Source of the DNA: Mycolicibacterium austroafricanum
Lineage (GTDB): Bacteria > Actinomycetota > Actinomycetes > Mycobacteriales > Mycobacteriaceae
Length of the DNA: 64,000 nucleotides
Direction of reading: 5' to 3'
Assembly (NCBI RefSeq): GCF_902705885.1
Contig: NZ_CACSIP010000016.1
Coordinates: 46,839 to 110,838 of the forward strand
Position 1 is the stretch's first letter, and the number at the start of each line of letters is the position of its first letter. Below, piece after piece: positions 26,631-37,475 of this stretch. A model generated the notes under the pieces. The model was not told the origin of the DNA. It saw only the letters and a program-made list of their open reading frames with translations, and did no database searches. Made by a program: the position numbers and the translations under genes.

Positions 26631-27214
26631 TAGCGCCCTCGGTCGATCAGGCTCAGCACCAGAGACTCCTGCAACACCGTCAGCCACTGGTAGACGTCGA
26701 GGTGACCGGCCATCGGATGGTCGGCGGGCAGTCGGTCGGGTCCGTCGGCGCCGATGTCGAGCATCGTGCCCAGCGCCAGCCGGACGTCATTGACCGCGGC
26801 GGCCCACGCCTGGGCATCCTCCTCGGTCAGCTCGAACTTCCCGCCACCCCGGGGCACGGTGTCCAGCAGGCGTTGCGCCGCTTCACGTTTCGCGTCGATG
26901 ATGGCCGGCTCGTGCAGGCCGCGAAGCGCACTGTTGAGGCTCTCCGCGGCACCGGACCCGGCCGGGTGTTCGGTCGCCGGCCGGTAGAAGTCCGGCAGCA
27001 GCCGCTTCATCGTATCGTCTTCTGGCGGAACCGAATTGCCGGTCCGTATCCCGGTGATCTCAGTGAGCTCGTCGTTCGGAGCCGAGGACTGACGATCCTC
27101 GAGCATTCCGAGCAGAGAGGTGACCAGGCTGCTCAACAACTCGGCTTCGTGTGCGGCCAGCGCCGACCGCAACCGCGGGCCGTCGGCGCCCTCGACCCGC
27201 TTCCACTTACGCAC
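26630..27214 (-). CDS. DUF2017 protein (Rv1332/AosR homologue)
   Basis: This 194-residue helical protein of family DUF2017 opens with MRKWKRVEGADGPRLRSAL and ends QWLTVLQESLVLSLIDRGR. In M. tuberculosis, Rv1332 has been reported as AosR, a redox-responsive regulator acting on the mec-cysO-cysM operon. This homologue contains no cysteine, so a thiol-based switch cannot work here. It is located between clpS (7 bp) and the P1 peptidase (1-base overlap), at the head of the sulfur operon. Confidence 0.88.
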   Translation of the reverse strand: MRKWKRVEGADGPRLRSALAAHEAELLSSLVTSLLGMLEDRQSSAPNDELTEITGIRTGNSVPPEDDTMKRLLPDFYRPATEHPAGSGAAESLNSALRGLHEPAIIDAKREAAQRLLDTVPRGGGKFELTEEDAQAWAAAVNDVRLALGTMLDIGADGPDRLPADHPMAGHLDVYQWLTVLQESLVLSLIDRGR

Positions 27215-27221
27215 AGTCTCC

Positions 27222-27536
27222 TCAGCGGTCCTGTTGCAGCGTCGCCCACAGCCCGGCGGCGTGGAGCTTGGACACGTCGATCTCCATCGACTCCCGGCTG
27301 CCCGCCGAGACCACCGCCTTGCCCTCGTTGTGGACCTGCAGCATCAGCTTGGTGGCGTGCGGTTCGGAGTATCCGAACAGCTTCTGCAGCACGTAGGTCA
27401 CGTAGGTCATCAAGTTCACGGGATCGTCCCAGACCAGCGTCACCCACGGACTGTCGGGGGCGACCTCGTCCCGGGGGACGGTGGCGACGTCGCGTTCTTC
27501 GCGGGTTCCCGGACGGGCCTTCGCCGGCGTGACCAT
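27222..27536 (-). CDS. clpS: ClpS, N-end-rule adaptor for ClpCP
   Basis: This 104-residue adaptor hands substrates with N-degron residues to the Clp protease. The folded core shows [28 protein letters not shown] and [20 protein letters not shown], both ClpS signatures, after a disordered N-terminus. The ATG start is set within GRMVTPAK. It corresponds to Rv1331 and is first in the ten-gene minus-strand operon, divergent from pncB with 53 bp between. Confidence 0.95.
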   Translation of the reverse strand: MVTPAKARPGTREERDVATVPRDEVAPDSPWVTLVWDDPVNLMTYVTYVLQKLFGYSEPHATKLMLQVHNEGKAVVSAGSRESMEIDVSKLHAAGLWATLQQDR

Positions 27537-27589
27537 GCGGCCAAGAATACCGGGGCCACATCCGTGCGCCGAACCGATACGGTTGACGG

Positions 27590-28945
27590 GTGACTGGATC
27601 GCCCCCGGCCTCGTCTCCGGGTCTGCCGCTGGGGCTGCTGACCGACAAGTACGAACTGACGATGCTCGCCGCGGCATTGCAGGACGGTACCGCGCACCGG
27701 CGCGCCACGTTCGAAGTGTTCGCCCGGCGCCTTCCCGAAGGAAGGCGTTACGGTGTCACTGCCGGTACCGCCAGACTCGTGGAAGCGTTGCAGGAGTTCA
27801 GGTTCGACGCCCCCACGGTCAGCGCACTGGACGACTTCCTGGACGCCGACACCCTCGACTACCTGGCCGGGTACCGATTTCGGGGCGACGTCGACGGCTA
27901 CCCCGAAGGCGAGCTGTACTTCCCCGGCTCGCCGGTGCTGTCCGTGCACGGAACCTTCGCCGAATGCGTGCTGCTGGAGACGCTGACGCTGTCGATCTTC
28001 AACCACGACACCGCCGTCGCGTCGGCCGCCGCCCGCATGGTCGGTGCCGCCGACGGCCGACCGCTGATCGAGATGGGCTCCCGGCGCACCCACGAACACG
28101 CCGCCGTCGCCGCGGCACGCGCGGCCTACCTCGCCGGCTTCGCCGGGTCGTCGAACCTGGAGGCCAAGCGCCGCTACGGGGTGCCCGCGCTGGGGACGAG
28201 CGCACACGCCTTCACGCTGCTGCACACCACCACCGGCGCGGGGCAGTCGCCATCGGACTGGGAGAAGGCGGCGTTCCGGGCCCAGGTCGCTGCGCTGGGC
28301 GTGGGGACGACGCTGCTCGTGGACACCTACGACATCACCGCCGGGGTCGCCAACGCCGTCGAGGTCGCGGGACCGCGACTGGGTGCCGTCCGCATCGACT
28401 CCGGTGACCTCGGGGTGCTGGCCCGCCAGGTACGCCAACAGCTGGACGGTCTCGGTGCCACCGGAACCCGGATCGTCGTCTCCGGCGACCTGGACGAGTT
28501 CGCCATCGCCGCGCTTCGCGCCGAACCCGTCGACTCCTACGGTGTCGGCACGTCGGTGGTCACCGGATCGGGCGCCCCGACCGCCAACATGGTCTACAAG
28601 CTGGTCGAAGTCGACGGCATCCCCGTCGAGAAACGCAGCAGTCACAAGGAGTCCCACGGCGGGCGCAAGTGTGCGGCCCGGCTGGCCAAAGGTTCGGGGA
28701 CCGTCGTCGAGGAAGTCGTGTACCCGCCCGACGATGAGCCGCCCGCCGCCCCGGGCCTGGCGTCGCGGCAGCTGACGGTCCCACTGGTGCGGGGCGGGGA
28801 GCCGGTCGCCAACCTCGACCTGGAAGCCGCGCGGGAACGCGTCACCGAAGGCCTGCACAGCCTCCCGTGGGACGGTCTGAAGCTCTCCAAAGGAGACCCG
28901 GCGATCCCGACGCGAATGATCCCACCGACCCGGCGCGAACGCTGA
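27590..28945 (+). CDS. pncB: Nicotinate phosphoribosyltransferase
   Basis: This 451-residue NAD salvage enzyme makes nicotinate mononucleotide from nicotinate and PRPP. Seen are [15 protein letters not shown] at the N-terminus, [55 protein letters not shown] and [11 protein letters not shown]. It corresponds to Rv1330c (PncB1). It starts with GTG and is followed after 15 bp by dinG on the same strand. Confidence 0.94.
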   Translation: MTGSPPASSPGLPLGLLTDKYELTMLAAALQDGTAHRRATFEVFARRLPEGRRYGVTAGTARLVEALQEFRFDAPTVSALDDFLDADTLDYLAGYRFRGDVDGYPEGELYFPGSPVLSVHGTFAECVLLETLTLSIFNHDTAVASAAARMVGAADGRPLIEMGSRRTHEHAAVAAARAAYLAGFAGSSNLEAKRRYGVPALGTSAHAFTLLHTTTGAGQSPSDWEKAAFRAQVAALGVGTTLLVDTYDITAGVANAVEVAGPRLGAVRIDSGDLGVLARQVRQQLDGLGATGTRIVVSGDLDEFAIAALRAEPVDSYGVGTSVVTGSGAPTANMVYKLVEVDGIPVEKRSSHKESHGGRKCAARLAKGSGTVVEEVVYPPDDEPPAAPGLASRQLTVPLVRGGEPVANLDLEAARERVTEGLHSLPWDGLKLSKGDPAIPTRMIPPTRRER

Positions 28946-28960
28946 GGACGGGGCTCGCGG

Positions 28961-30961
28961 ATGCCTGACGTCACCGAGTTGCTGGCCCACGCGGTGGCCG
29001 CACTGGGTGGGACGGAACGCGCCGGCCAGATCGCCATGGCCGAGGCGGTGACCCAGGCATTCGAACGGGGCGAGCATCTGGCGGTACAAGCCGGCACCGG
29101 CACCGGGAAGTCGTTGGCCTATCTGGTGCCCGCGATCGCCCACTCCCTGGCCGACAACCGCCCCGTGGTCGTGTCGACCGCGACCATCGCGCTGCAACGT
29201 CAGCTGGTCGACCGCGACCTGCCTCGACTCGCCGACTCGCTCACCGGCTCGCTGCCCCGCAGACCGGAATTCGCCCTTCTGAAGGGCCGGGGAAACTATT
29301 TGTGTCTCAACAAAATTCACAACGGCAGCCAGGTCGGCTCGGACGGTGCTCCGCCGGCACCCGAGGACCGGACCCAGGAGGAACTCTTCTCCCCCGTTGC
29401 GGCAAGCGCCCTGGGGCGCGACGTGGCGCGGCTGATCAAGTGGTCGTCGAGCACCGAGACCGGCGATCGTGACGAGCTGGCCCCCGGGGTGCCCGATCGG
29501 TCATGGTCGCAGGTCAGCGTGTCGGCTCGGGAGTGCATCGGGGTGTCCCGGTGCCCGTTCGGCACCGATTGTTTCGCCGAGCGCGCCCGCGACCGAGCCG
29601 GCCACGCCGACATCGTCGTGACCAACCACGCACTGCTGGCGATCGACGCGATCGGCGAGGCCAACGTACTGCCCGAGCACGACCTGCTGATCGTCGACGA
29701 GGCTCACGAGCTGGTGGACCGGGTCACCGGTGTGGCGACCGCGGAGCTCTCGGCGACGTCGCTGGGCGTCGCGCAGCGCCGGGCGGCGCGCATCGTCGAG
29801 CCCGAGTTGGCGCAACGGCTGGAGGGAGCGATCGCGACGTTCACCTCCGTGCTATTCGACGCACGGCCGGGTCGCATCGACGTACTCGACGGGGAGTTGG
29901 CGAATCACCTGACGGTGCTGCGTGACGCCGCAGCCGGTGCCCGGACCTCGATCGACACCGCGCCCAGCGACCCCAAGGCCGCCGCCGCACGCACCGAGGC
30001 GGCGACCGCGCTCACCGAAGTCAGCGACACCGCAACCCGGATCCTCAGCGCGTTTGTTCCCGCGATCCCCGACCGCGCGGATGTGGTGTGGATCGAACAG
30101 TCCGAGGACGCCCGCACCGGTGCCCGCTCGATCCTGCGCGTGGCACCGCTGTCGGTGGCAGGCCTGTTGCGCGCCAGCCTGTTCGGCCGTTCCACCGCGG
30201 TGCTGACGTCGGCCACGCTCACCGTCGGCGGCACCTTCGACTCGATGGCCTCGGCATGGGGCCTGGACCGCGGCGGCGACGCCGATGTCACGTGGCGGGG
30301 CATCGACGTGGGCTCCCCGTTCGACCATGCCAGATCAGGGATCCTCTACGTCGCCGCACACCTGCCGCCTCCCGGCCGCGACGGCACCGGGTCCGGCGAG
30401 CAACTCGACGAGATCGCGTCGTTGATCACCGCCGCGGGCGGACGCACCCTCGGCCTGTTCTCCTCGATGAGGGCGGCCAAGGCCGCGGCCGAGATCATCC
30501 GGGACCGTCTCGAGACCCCGGTGCTGTGCCAGGGTGAGGACACCACCTCGGCGTTGGTGCAACGCTTCGCGGACGACGAACCGACCTCGCTGTTCGGCAC
30601 GTTGTCGCTGTGGCAGGGCGTCGACGTCCCCGGCCCGTCACTGTCCCTCGTGCTGATCGACCGGATCCCGTTCCCGCGTCCCGACGATCCGCTGCTGACC
30701 GCCCGGCAGCGGGCTGTCGCGGCGCGGGGTGGCAACGGCTTCATGGCGGTGGCCGCCAGCCACGCCGCGCTGCTGCTCGCCCAAGGCGCCGGTCGACTGC
30801 TGCGCCGGGTGGACGACCGCGGGGTGGTCGCCGTCCTCGACTCGCGGATGGCTACCGCACGCTACAGCGGGTTCCTCCGCGCGTCCCTGCCGCCGTTCTG
30901 GGCGACCACCGACGGGGATTCGGTGCGGGCGGCGCTGCAGCGGCTGCAAGCGCCCGCCTGA
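28961..30961 (+). CDS. dinG: DinG-type ATP-dependent DNA helicase (XPD-like, iron-sulfur)
   Basis: This 666-residue superfamily 2 helicase has Walker A (VQAGTGTGKS, about residue 45), DEAH box (LLIVDEAHELVD), cysteines for an XPD-type iron-sulfur cluster (YLCLNK, then ECIGVSRCPFGTDC), and C-terminal motifs GTLSLWQGVDVPGPSL and QGAGRLLRRVDDRG. It unwinds forked DNA, R-loops or similar structures in repair. It corresponds to Rv1329c and follows pncB closely. Confidence 0.93.
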   Translation: MPDVTELLAHAVAALGGTERAGQIAMAEAVTQAFERGEHLAVQAGTGTGKSLAYLVPAIAHSLADNRPVVVSTATIALQRQLVDRDLPRLADSLTGSLPRRPEFALLKGRGNYLCLNKIHNGSQVGSDGAPPAPEDRTQEELFSPVAASALGRDVARLIKWSSSTETGDRDELAPGVPDRSWSQVSVSARECIGVSRCPFGTDCFAERARDRAGHADIVVTNHALLAIDAIGEANVLPEHDLLIVDEAHELVDRVTGVATAELSATSLGVAQRRAARIVEPELAQRLEGAIATFTSVLFDARPGRIDVLDGELANHLTVLRDAAAGARTSIDTAPSDPKAAAARTEAATALTEVSDTATRILSAFVPAIPDRADVVWIEQSEDARTGARSILRVAPLSVAGLLRASLFGRSTAVLTSATLTVGGTFDSMASAWGLDRGGDADVTWRGIDVGSPFDHARSGILYVAAHLPPPGRDGTGSGEQLDEIASLITAAGGRTLGLFSSMRAAKAAAEIIRDRLETPVLCQGEDTTSALVQRFADDEPTSLFGTLSLWQGVDVPGPSLSLVLIDRIPFPRPDDPLLTARQRAVAARGGNGFMAVAASHAALLLAQGAGRLLRRVDDRGVVAVLDSRMATARYSGFLRASLPPFWATTDGDSVRAALQRLQAPA

Positions 30962-31080
30962 GAGCAGAGGCTGCAATTCCGCTGAGACAGGCGCGGTCAC
31001 GGGCCGGTTCACTATTCTGACGGGAACGTTGCGGTGCGTGCCGCCCAGGCCGCGCAGTGACCTTCGGGAGGCTGTCGTCC

Positions 31081-32550
31081 ATGAGTCGGTCCACGGGTCG
31101 GTACAGAAGGCGGCGTCACCTCGTCGGCGCCACGATGACGACATGCGCGGTGCTGCTCGGCTGCGGCTGCTCGACAACGCTTCAGGGTCAGGCCGTATCG
31201 GTGTTCGACGACCCGTTCAGCGTGGCCGGCATGCCGGCAACCGACGGACCCACCGGCCTGCGGCCCAACGCCGAGGGCCCCACCCGCGACATCGAAGGCA
31301 CCGACGGCGGCGAGATCGACCAACTGGCCGGAAGCGCGATCAGCGATATCGAGCAGTACTGGGAAACCGCCTACCCCGAGACGTTCGGCGACGACTTCAC
31401 CCCGGCGCGGGCACTGTTCTCCTGGGATGCCGCCGGCTTCGACACGGAGTTCTGCGGCGACAGCACCTACGGGCTGGTCAACGCGGGATTCTGCTATCCC
31501 GAACGCACCCTGGGGTGGGACCGGGGCGAATTGCTACCCACCCTGCGCGGGGCGCACGGCGACATCGGTGTGGTGATGGTGCTCGCCCATGAGTACGGCC
31601 ACGCGGTGGCGCGGCTGTCCGGCATGTCGAAACGGCAGACCCCTACGTTGGTCAACGAGCAACAGGCCGACTGCCTGTCCGGCGCATATATGCGCTGGGT
31701 GGCCGAAGACAGTTCCCCACGCTTCACGCTGAGCACCGGCGAAGGGCTCAACAACGTGCTGGCGGGCGTCATCTCGTTCCGGGACCCACTGCTCAACGAG
31801 GGGGACCCCGACGCCGGCTACGACGAGCACGGCTCGGCGTTCGAGCGGGTCTCGGCGTTTCAGTTCGGCTTCACCGACGGCCCGGCGGCATGTTCGGCGA
31901 TCGACCTGCGTGAGATCGGGCAACGGCGTGGTGATCTGCCGGTGCTGCTGCCCGAGGACCAGACCGGAGAGCTCGCGGTGACCGAGGACTCCGTCCGCTC
32001 CATCGTCGATGCGATGGGCATCCTGTTCGAGCCCGCCGACCCCCCGGCCCTGAGCTTCGACCCCGCCGATGCGGAGGCCTGCGGCGATGTCCGGCCCAGC
32101 CCGCCGGCGTCGTTCTGCCCGTCGAGCAACACCATCGTCGTCGACCTGCCGCAGCTCGCGGAACTGGGCACCCAGGGCATCCCCCGCGACGGCAGCAACC
32201 TCGCCACCGGCGACAACATGGCCTATTCGGTGTTGGTGTCCCGGTACATGCTGGCGATCCAGCGGGAACACGGCGGGGTTGAGCTCGACACCGCAGCGGC
32301 CGCGTTGCGCACCGCGTGCCTGAGCGGGGTGGCGACGGTCAGGATGAGCAAGGAGGTCACCACCCCCGCCGGCGACACCATCGCATTGACCGCAGGCGAC
32401 ATCGACGAGGCGGTGTCCGGGATCCTGATCAACGGCCTGGTGGCCAGCGACGTCAACGGCGAGTCCGTGCCGTCGGGGTTCTCCAGGATCGATGCGTTCC
32501 GGGTCGGCGTTCTCGGCGACGTGGAGCGCTGTTTCAAGCGTTTCCGGTGA
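31081..32550 (+). CDS. Putative lipoprotein zinc metallopeptidase
   Basis: This 489-residue protein has a signal peptide with basic start (SRSTGRYRRRRH) and a lipobox LLGC (Cys28), predicting a lipid-anchored exported protein. The zinc motif is LAHEYGHAVARL (HExxH, His170 and His174), with a downstream NEQQADCLSGAYM helix that supplies the third ligand region, as in neutral zinc metallopeptidases of the YpfJ/LpqM kind. The ATG was preferred because GGGAGG precedes it; an in-frame start 24 bases earlier exists. It ends three bases from the convergent glgP stop. The substrate is unknown. Confidence 0.87.
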   Translation: MSRSTGRYRRRRHLVGATMTTCAVLLGCGCSTTLQGQAVSVFDDPFSVAGMPATDGPTGLRPNAEGPTRDIEGTDGGEIDQLAGSAISDIEQYWETAYPETFGDDFTPARALFSWDAAGFDTEFCGDSTYGLVNAGFCYPERTLGWDRGELLPTLRGAHGDIGVVMVLAHEYGHAVARLSGMSKRQTPTLVNEQQADCLSGAYMRWVAEDSSPRFTLSTGEGLNNVLAGVISFRDPLLNEGDPDAGYDEHGSAFERVSAFQFGFTDGPAACSAIDLREIGQRRGDLPVLLPEDQTGELAVTEDSVRSIVDAMGILFEPADPPALSFDPADAEACGDVRPSPPASFCPSSNTIVVDLPQLAELGTQGIPRDGSNLATGDNMAYSVLVSRYMLAIQREHGGVELDTAAAALRTACLSGVATVRMSKEVTTPAGDTIALTAGDIDEAVSGILINGLVASDVNGESVPSGFSRIDAFRVGVLGDVERCFKRFR

Positions 32551-32553
32551 CCG

Positions 32554-35199
32554 TCATGCCAGCGTGACGAGTCCGAGCTCATTGTCGCCGGCGAGCAGCC
32601 GGTGGTGCGGCAGCACCCGGACGGTGTAGCCGACCGATCCGGTGATGGGCAGCGGTGTCGTCGCCGTGAACATCTGCCTGCCCCCGTCGACGGCGCCGAT
32701 GTGTCTCATCGGCACGGTGACCGGATCGACCAGGGCGTCGGCAGCGTCGACGCGGCCGAGCACCGCCTGCACCGACACCTCCTCGGGCCGCAGTCCTGCG
32801 AGGTTCACCTTCGCGGTCAACGTGAGCTGCGAACCCAGCAGGGGTGCGTCGGGCAGCCCGGAGCTGTCCACATCGGTGATCTCGACCTGCGGCCAGGCGC
32901 GATGGACACGATGCCGATACTGCGCCAGTTCGCGGGCGGCACCGAACGGCGCGTCGAACTCCCCGGCGCTGGAGCTGCCGGGTTCGATCGTGCGCCGCAG
33001 CGACTGCGCCGCCGGGATGTAGTACGTCTCGGTGTAGTCCTGCACCATGCGCGACGCCAGCACCTTGGGACCGAGCACCTGCAGGGTGTGACGGACCATC
33101 TCGACCCATCGCGTCGGGATCCCGCGTTCGTCACGGTCGTAGAACTTCGGCGCCACCGACTGCTCGAGCAGATCGTAGAGAGCGGACGCCTCGATGTCGT
33201 CACGCCGGTCCTCGTCGGCCAGCCCGTCGGCGGTCGGGATCTCCCACCCGTTCTCGCCGTCATACCACTCGTCCCACCACCCGTCGCGGATCGACAGGTT
33301 CAGCCCGCCGTTGAGCGCACTCTTCATCCCGGAGGTGCCGCATGCCTCGAGCGGCCGCAGCGGGTTGTTCAGCCAGACGTCGCAGCCGTAGTAGAGCTGC
33401 CGGGCCATCGACATGTCGTAGTCGGGAAGGAACGCGATGCGGTGGCGCACTTCCGGGCGGTCGGCGAAGCGCACCACCTGCTGGATCAGTGCCTTGCCCC
33501 CGTCGTCGGCGGGGTGCGCTTTACCCGCAACGATCAGTTGAATGGGGCGTTTGTCGTCGAGGAGCAGCTTCTCCAACCGGTCCGGATCGCGCAGCATCAA
33601 CGTCAGGCGCTTGTAGGTGGGCACCCGGCGGGCGAACCCGATGGTCAGCACCGCCGGATCGAAAGCTGTTGCAATCCAGCCCAGTTCGGCATCCGCGGCA
33701 CCGCGATCCAGCCAGGAGCGCCGCAGCCGGGCGCGCACGTCCTCGACCAGCGCCGTACGCAACTGGGAACGTATCCACCACATGTGTCCGGGGTCGACCT
33801 GCTTGAGCCGTTCCCAGGTCTGCGGTTCGCGCAGCGAGCTCAGATCATCGCTGCCCAGCAGCTCACGGCCCAGCTCCATCCACTGCGGCGCCGCCCAGGT
33901 GGGCGCGTGCACACCGTTGGTGATCGAGCCGATCGGCACCTCTTCCTGGTCGAATCCGGGCCACAGGTCGTTGAACATCCCGCGGCTGACCTGGCCGTGC
34001 AGCAGCGACACCCCGTTGGCGCGCTGGGCCAACCGAAGACCCATGTGGGCCATGTTGAACTTTGTCGCGTCGTCTTCGTCGCCGAAGGCGACGATGCGGT
34101 CGACCGGCACGCCGGGCAACAGTCGCGAGCCGACGGCACCCGGCTCGGGCCCGAAGTAGCGTTCCACCAACTCGACCGGAAAGCGGTCGATGCCGGCCGG
34201 AACCGGAGTGTGGGTGGTGAACACCGTCGACGCGCGGACCACCGTGAGCGCGGTGTCGAAGTCCAGCCCCGCCTCGATGAGCTCGCGGATGCGTTCCGCG
34301 CCCAGGAATCCGGCGTGCCCCTCGTTCATGTGGAACACCTCGGGAGACGGCAGACCCTCGGCCGCGGTGAACGCCCGGATCGCCCGGACTCCACCGATGC
34401 CGGCGAGGATCTCCTGCCGGATCCGGTGTTCCTGGTCGCCGCCGTAGAGCCGGTCGGTTACCCCACGCAGGTCGTGGTCGTTCTCCGGGATATCGGAATC
34501 GAGCAGCAACAACGGAATTCGGCCCACCTGTGCGACCCAGATGCGCGCGGCGAGCTGCGCACCGTCGGGCAGGGCCAACTCGATCAGGATCGCCTCACCC
34601 GAGGCGTCGACGAGCAGGCGCAGCGGAAGACCCTGCGGATCCAGCGACGGATAGCTCTCGCGCTGCCACCCGTCTGCGGTCAGCGACTGCCGGAAGTACC
34701 CGGACCGGTAGTGCAACCCGACCGCGATCAACGGAAGACCCAGATCCGACGCCGACTTGAGGTGATCACCGGCGAGGATGCCCAGGCCGCCGGAGTAGTT
34801 CGGGAGCACCTCGGCCACGCCGAACTCCATCGAGAAGTAGGCGATTCCATTGGGCAGGCCATTGGGCAGCGCCCCGTCGGCACCGCCGCCCGTTTCGGTG
34901 GCGAGCTGCTGGTACCACAGCGGCCTTTGCAGATAGTCGTCCAGGTCGGCGGCCAGAGCGTCGAGACGTTGAACGAACGATTCGTCGCGGGCCAACTCGT
35001 CGACCCGCTCGGGGCCGACGTGTCCGAGCATCGACACCGGATCACAGCCGACCTGCTTCCACAGCCCGGGATCCATCGCCTCGAACAGATCCTGGGTCGG
35101 CTTGTCCCATGACCACCGCAGATTGCCGGAGAGGTGTTCGAGCGCGCGGAGCCGCTCGGGGAGATGGGCGCGGACGGTGAACCGGCGGAGGGCTTTCAC
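32554..35199 (-). CDS. glgP: Alpha-glucan phosphorylase
   Basis: This 881-residue GT35 phosphorylase releases glucose-1-phosphate from alpha-1,4-glucans. The PLP lysine is in EACGTSGMKSALNGG. The N-terminal DUF3417-type region (LSGNLRWSWDKPTQDLFEAMDP) and AYFSMEFGVAEVLPNYSGGLGILAGDHLKSASDLG define the short-type actinobacterial GlgP. It corresponds to Rv1328. It is divergent from glgE with about 184 bp between, so glycogen breakdown and synthesis genes share a control region. It starts with GTG. Confidence 0.95.
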   Translation of the reverse strand: MKALRRFTVRAHLPERLRALEHLSGNLRWSWDKPTQDLFEAMDPGLWKQVGCDPVSMLGHVGPERVDELARDESFVQRLDALAADLDDYLQRPLWYQQLATETGGGADGALPNGLPNGIAYFSMEFGVAEVLPNYSGGLGILAGDHLKSASDLGLPLIAVGLHYRSGYFRQSLTADGWQRESYPSLDPQGLPLRLLVDASGEAILIELALPDGAQLAARIWVAQVGRIPLLLLDSDIPENDHDLRGVTDRLYGGDQEHRIRQEILAGIGGVRAIRAFTAAEGLPSPEVFHMNEGHAGFLGAERIRELIEAGLDFDTALTVVRASTVFTTHTPVPAGIDRFPVELVERYFGPEPGAVGSRLLPGVPVDRIVAFGDEDDATKFNMAHMGLRLAQRANGVSLLHGQVSRGMFNDLWPGFDQEEVPIGSITNGVHAPTWAAPQWMELGRELLGSDDLSSLREPQTWERLKQVDPGHMWWIRSQLRTALVEDVRARLRRSWLDRGAADAELGWIATAFDPAVLTIGFARRVPTYKRLTLMLRDPDRLEKLLLDDKRPIQLIVAGKAHPADDGGKALIQQVVRFADRPEVRHRIAFLPDYDMSMARQLYYGCDVWLNNPLRPLEACGTSGMKSALNGGLNLSIRDGWWDEWYDGENGWEIPTADGLADEDRRDDIEASALYDLLEQSVAPKFYDRDERGIPTRWVEMVRHTLQVLGPKVLASRMVQDYTETYYIPAAQSLRRTIEPGSSSAGEFDAPFGAARELAQYRHRVHRAWPQVEITDVDSSGLPDAPLLGSQLTLTAKVNLAGLRPEEVSVQAVLGRVDAADALVDPVTVPMRHIGAVDGGRQMFTATTPLPITGSVGYTVRVLPHHRLLAGDNELGLVTLA

Positions 35200-35270
35200 G
35201 CGAGCCCACCTTACTGACGTTGCGGTCCGCGCAGATCAGTTCGGCGGCGGTCGGCTTCGGACTCCCAAGT

Positions 35271-35296
35271 GGTTGAGGTCCGCACTACGGTGGGTA
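35271..35296 (+). promoter_or_regulatory. Possible SigF-like promoter upstream of glgE
   Basis: GGTTG (35271-35275), 16 bases, then GGGTA (35292-35296) resembles the SigF consensus with one mismatch in the -35. A SigA-like TATAAG overlaps the -10. It lies about 90 bp before the glgE GTG. Confidence 0.35.
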
Positions 35297-35383
35297 TAAG
35301 CGCGAGAGGGTCGAACAACCAGGCAGTGAACGAGACCAGACATCGACACGCGCGGCGCGCGCCGCACGGGCAAGGAGTGGTGA

Positions 35384-37471
35384 GTGACCGCCGGTCGAAT
35401 CGAGATCGATGACGTTGCGCCTGTGGTGTCCGGCGGACGGTTCCCCGCCAAGGCAGTCGTCGGCGAGGTGGTGCCGGTGACGGCGACGGTGTGGCGGGAG
35501 GGCCACGACGCGGTGTCGGCGACGCTGGTGGTGCGCTATCACGGCACCACCTATCCGCCGCTGGCCGACGAACCACCGGGTCGGGTTCGCGCTCCGGAGC
35601 CTGTGCCGATCCAGGAATTGGTGAACGCTCCGCGGGTTCGCCCCATCACCGTGCCGATGCGGCAGGGCAGCACGCCCGATGTGTTCCACGGCCAGTTCAG
35701 CCCGGACACCGTCGGCCTGTGGACCTACCGTGTCGACGGCTGGGGTGACCCGATCGCCACCTGGCGCCAGCATGTGATCGCCAAGCTGGATGCCGGCCAG
35801 AGCGAGGGCGAATTGTCCAACGACCTGTTGGTGGGTGCTCGGCTGCTCGAGCGCGCAGCGGCCGGGGTGCCGCGGCAGATGCGGTACCCGTTGATCGAGG
35901 CCGCGGAGCGGCTGCGCGAGCCGGGCGATCCATTCTGGCGCGCCGGTCCGGCGCTGGCACCCGAGGTGACCGACCTGCTCGACCAGTATCCGTTGCGCGA
36001 GCTGATCACGCGTGACGAGCAGCACGGCGTGTGGGTGGATCGCCCATTGGCGCGCTTCAGTTCGTGGTACGAGTTCTTCCCCCGGTCCACCGGAGGCTGG
36101 GACAGTTCGGGCGCCCCCGTGCACGGCACCTTCGCCACCGCGACCAAGGCGCTGCCCCGAATCGCCCGGATGGGGTTCGACATCGCCTACCTGCCACCGA
36201 TCCATCCGATCGGCAAGGTGCACCGCAAAGGGCGCAACAACAGCGTCACGGCCGCCCCCGACGACGTCGGCTCGCCCTGGGCGATCGGCAGCGACGAGGG
36301 TGGTCACGATGCGGTGCACCCGGCACTGGGCACCATCGAGGACTTCGACGAGTTCGTCGCGGCCGCCCGTGATCACGGCCTGGAGGTCGCCCTCGACCTG
36401 GCACTGCAGTGCGCACCGGACCACCCGTGGGCCCGCGATCACCCGGAGTGGTTCACCGTGTTGCCGGACGGCACCATCGCCTACGCGGAGAACCCGCCGA
36501 AGAAGTACCAGGACATCTATCCGCTGAACTTCGACAACGACCCGGCCGGGCTGTATGAGGAGGTGCTGCGGGTCGTCAAATACTGGGTTTCCCACGGCGT
36601 CAAGGTGTTCCGCGTCGACAACCCGCACACCAAGCCGCCGAACTTCTGGGCCTGGCTGATCGGCGAGGTCAAGAACATCGACCCCGACGTGCTGTTCCTG
36701 GCCGAGGCGTTCACCCGTCCGGCACGGTTGTTCGGGCTGGCCAAGCTCGGATTCACCCAGTCCTACACGTACTTCACCTGGCGCACCGCGAAATGGGAGC
36801 TCACCGAGTTCGGGCAGTCGATCGCCGAGCATGCCGACTACAGCAGGCAGAGCCTGTGGGTGAACACCCCCGACATCCTGCACGAGAGCCTGCAGCACGG
36901 GGGGCCCGGTATGTTCGCGATCCGCGCCGTGCTGGCGGCGACGATGAGCCCCACGTGGGGGGTGTACTCGGGCTTCGAACTCTTCGAGCACCGCGCGGTC
37001 CGAGAGGGCAGCGAGGAGTACCTCAACTCCGAGAAGTACGAACTGCGTCCCCGCGATTTCGACGCGGCGATGGCCGACGGTGAGTCCCTCGAACCGTTTC
37101 TGACCCGGCTCAACGAGATCCGGCACCTGCATCCCGCACTGCAGCAGCTGCGCACCGTGACGTTCCACCAGATCGACAACGACGCGCTACTGGCCTACAG
37201 CAAGTTCGATCCGGAAACCGGGGATCAGGTGCTGGTGGTGGTGACCCTCAATCCGTTCGGCCCCGAGGAGGGCACGTTGTGGCTGGACATGGACGCGCTG
37301 GGAATGGAGCAGCAGGACCGCTTCTGGGTGCGCGACGAAATCACCGGAGATGAATATCACTGGGGTCAGGGCAATTACGTTCGCCTCGAACCCGCCCGGG
37401 CGGTGGCGCATGTGCTCAACATGCCCCAGCTTCCCGCTGACCGACGACTGACCCTTCTGCGTAGGGAGTGA
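35384..37471 (+). CDS. glgE: GlgE alpha-1,4-glucan:maltose-1-phosphate maltosyltransferase
   Basis: This 695-residue GH13_3 enzyme extends alpha-glucan with maltosyl units from maltose-1-phosphate. Seen are [16 protein letters not shown], the nucleophile Asp in [15 protein letters not shown] and the acid/base Glu in FLAEAFTRP. The N-terminal beta domain begins at [19 protein letters not shown]. It corresponds to Rv1327c and lies five bases before glgB, its partner in the GlgE pathway. TreS and Pep2, which would make maltose-1-phosphate, are not in this window. Confidence 0.96.
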   Translation: MTAGRIEIDDVAPVVSGGRFPAKAVVGEVVPVTATVWREGHDAVSATLVVRYHGTTYPPLADEPPGRVRAPEPVPIQELVNAPRVRPITVPMRQGSTPDVFHGQFSPDTVGLWTYRVDGWGDPIATWRQHVIAKLDAGQSEGELSNDLLVGARLLERAAAGVPRQMRYPLIEAAERLREPGDPFWRAGPALAPEVTDLLDQYPLRELITRDEQHGVWVDRPLARFSSWYEFFPRSTGGWDSSGAPVHGTFATATKALPRIARMGFDIAYLPPIHPIGKVHRKGRNNSVTAAPDDVGSPWAIGSDEGGHDAVHPALGTIEDFDEFVAAARDHGLEVALDLALQCAPDHPWARDHPEWFTVLPDGTIAYAENPPKKYQDIYPLNFDNDPAGLYEEVLRVVKYWVSHGVKVFRVDNPHTKPPNFWAWLIGEVKNIDPDVLFLAEAFTRPARLFGLAKLGFTQSYTYFTWRTAKWELTEFGQSIAEHADYSRQSLWVNTPDILHESLQHGGPGMFAIRAVLAATMSPTWGVYSGFELFEHRAVREGSEEYLNSEKYELRPRDFDAAMADGESLEPFLTRLNEIRHLHPALQQLRTVTFHQIDNDALLAYSKFDPETGDQVLVVVTLNPFGPEEGTLWLDMDALGMEQQDRFWVRDEITGDEYHWGQGNYVRLEPARAVAHVLNMPQLPADRRLTLLRRE

Positions 37472-37475
37472 CGAC

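Noticed and set aside
32602..35112. 836-residue open frame opposite glgP
   Set aside because: GC-rich antisense frame; the minus strand encodes a full glucan phosphorylase with PLP site.
35285..37168. 627-residue open frame opposite glgE
   Set aside because: Antisense shadow of glgE; no domain features.
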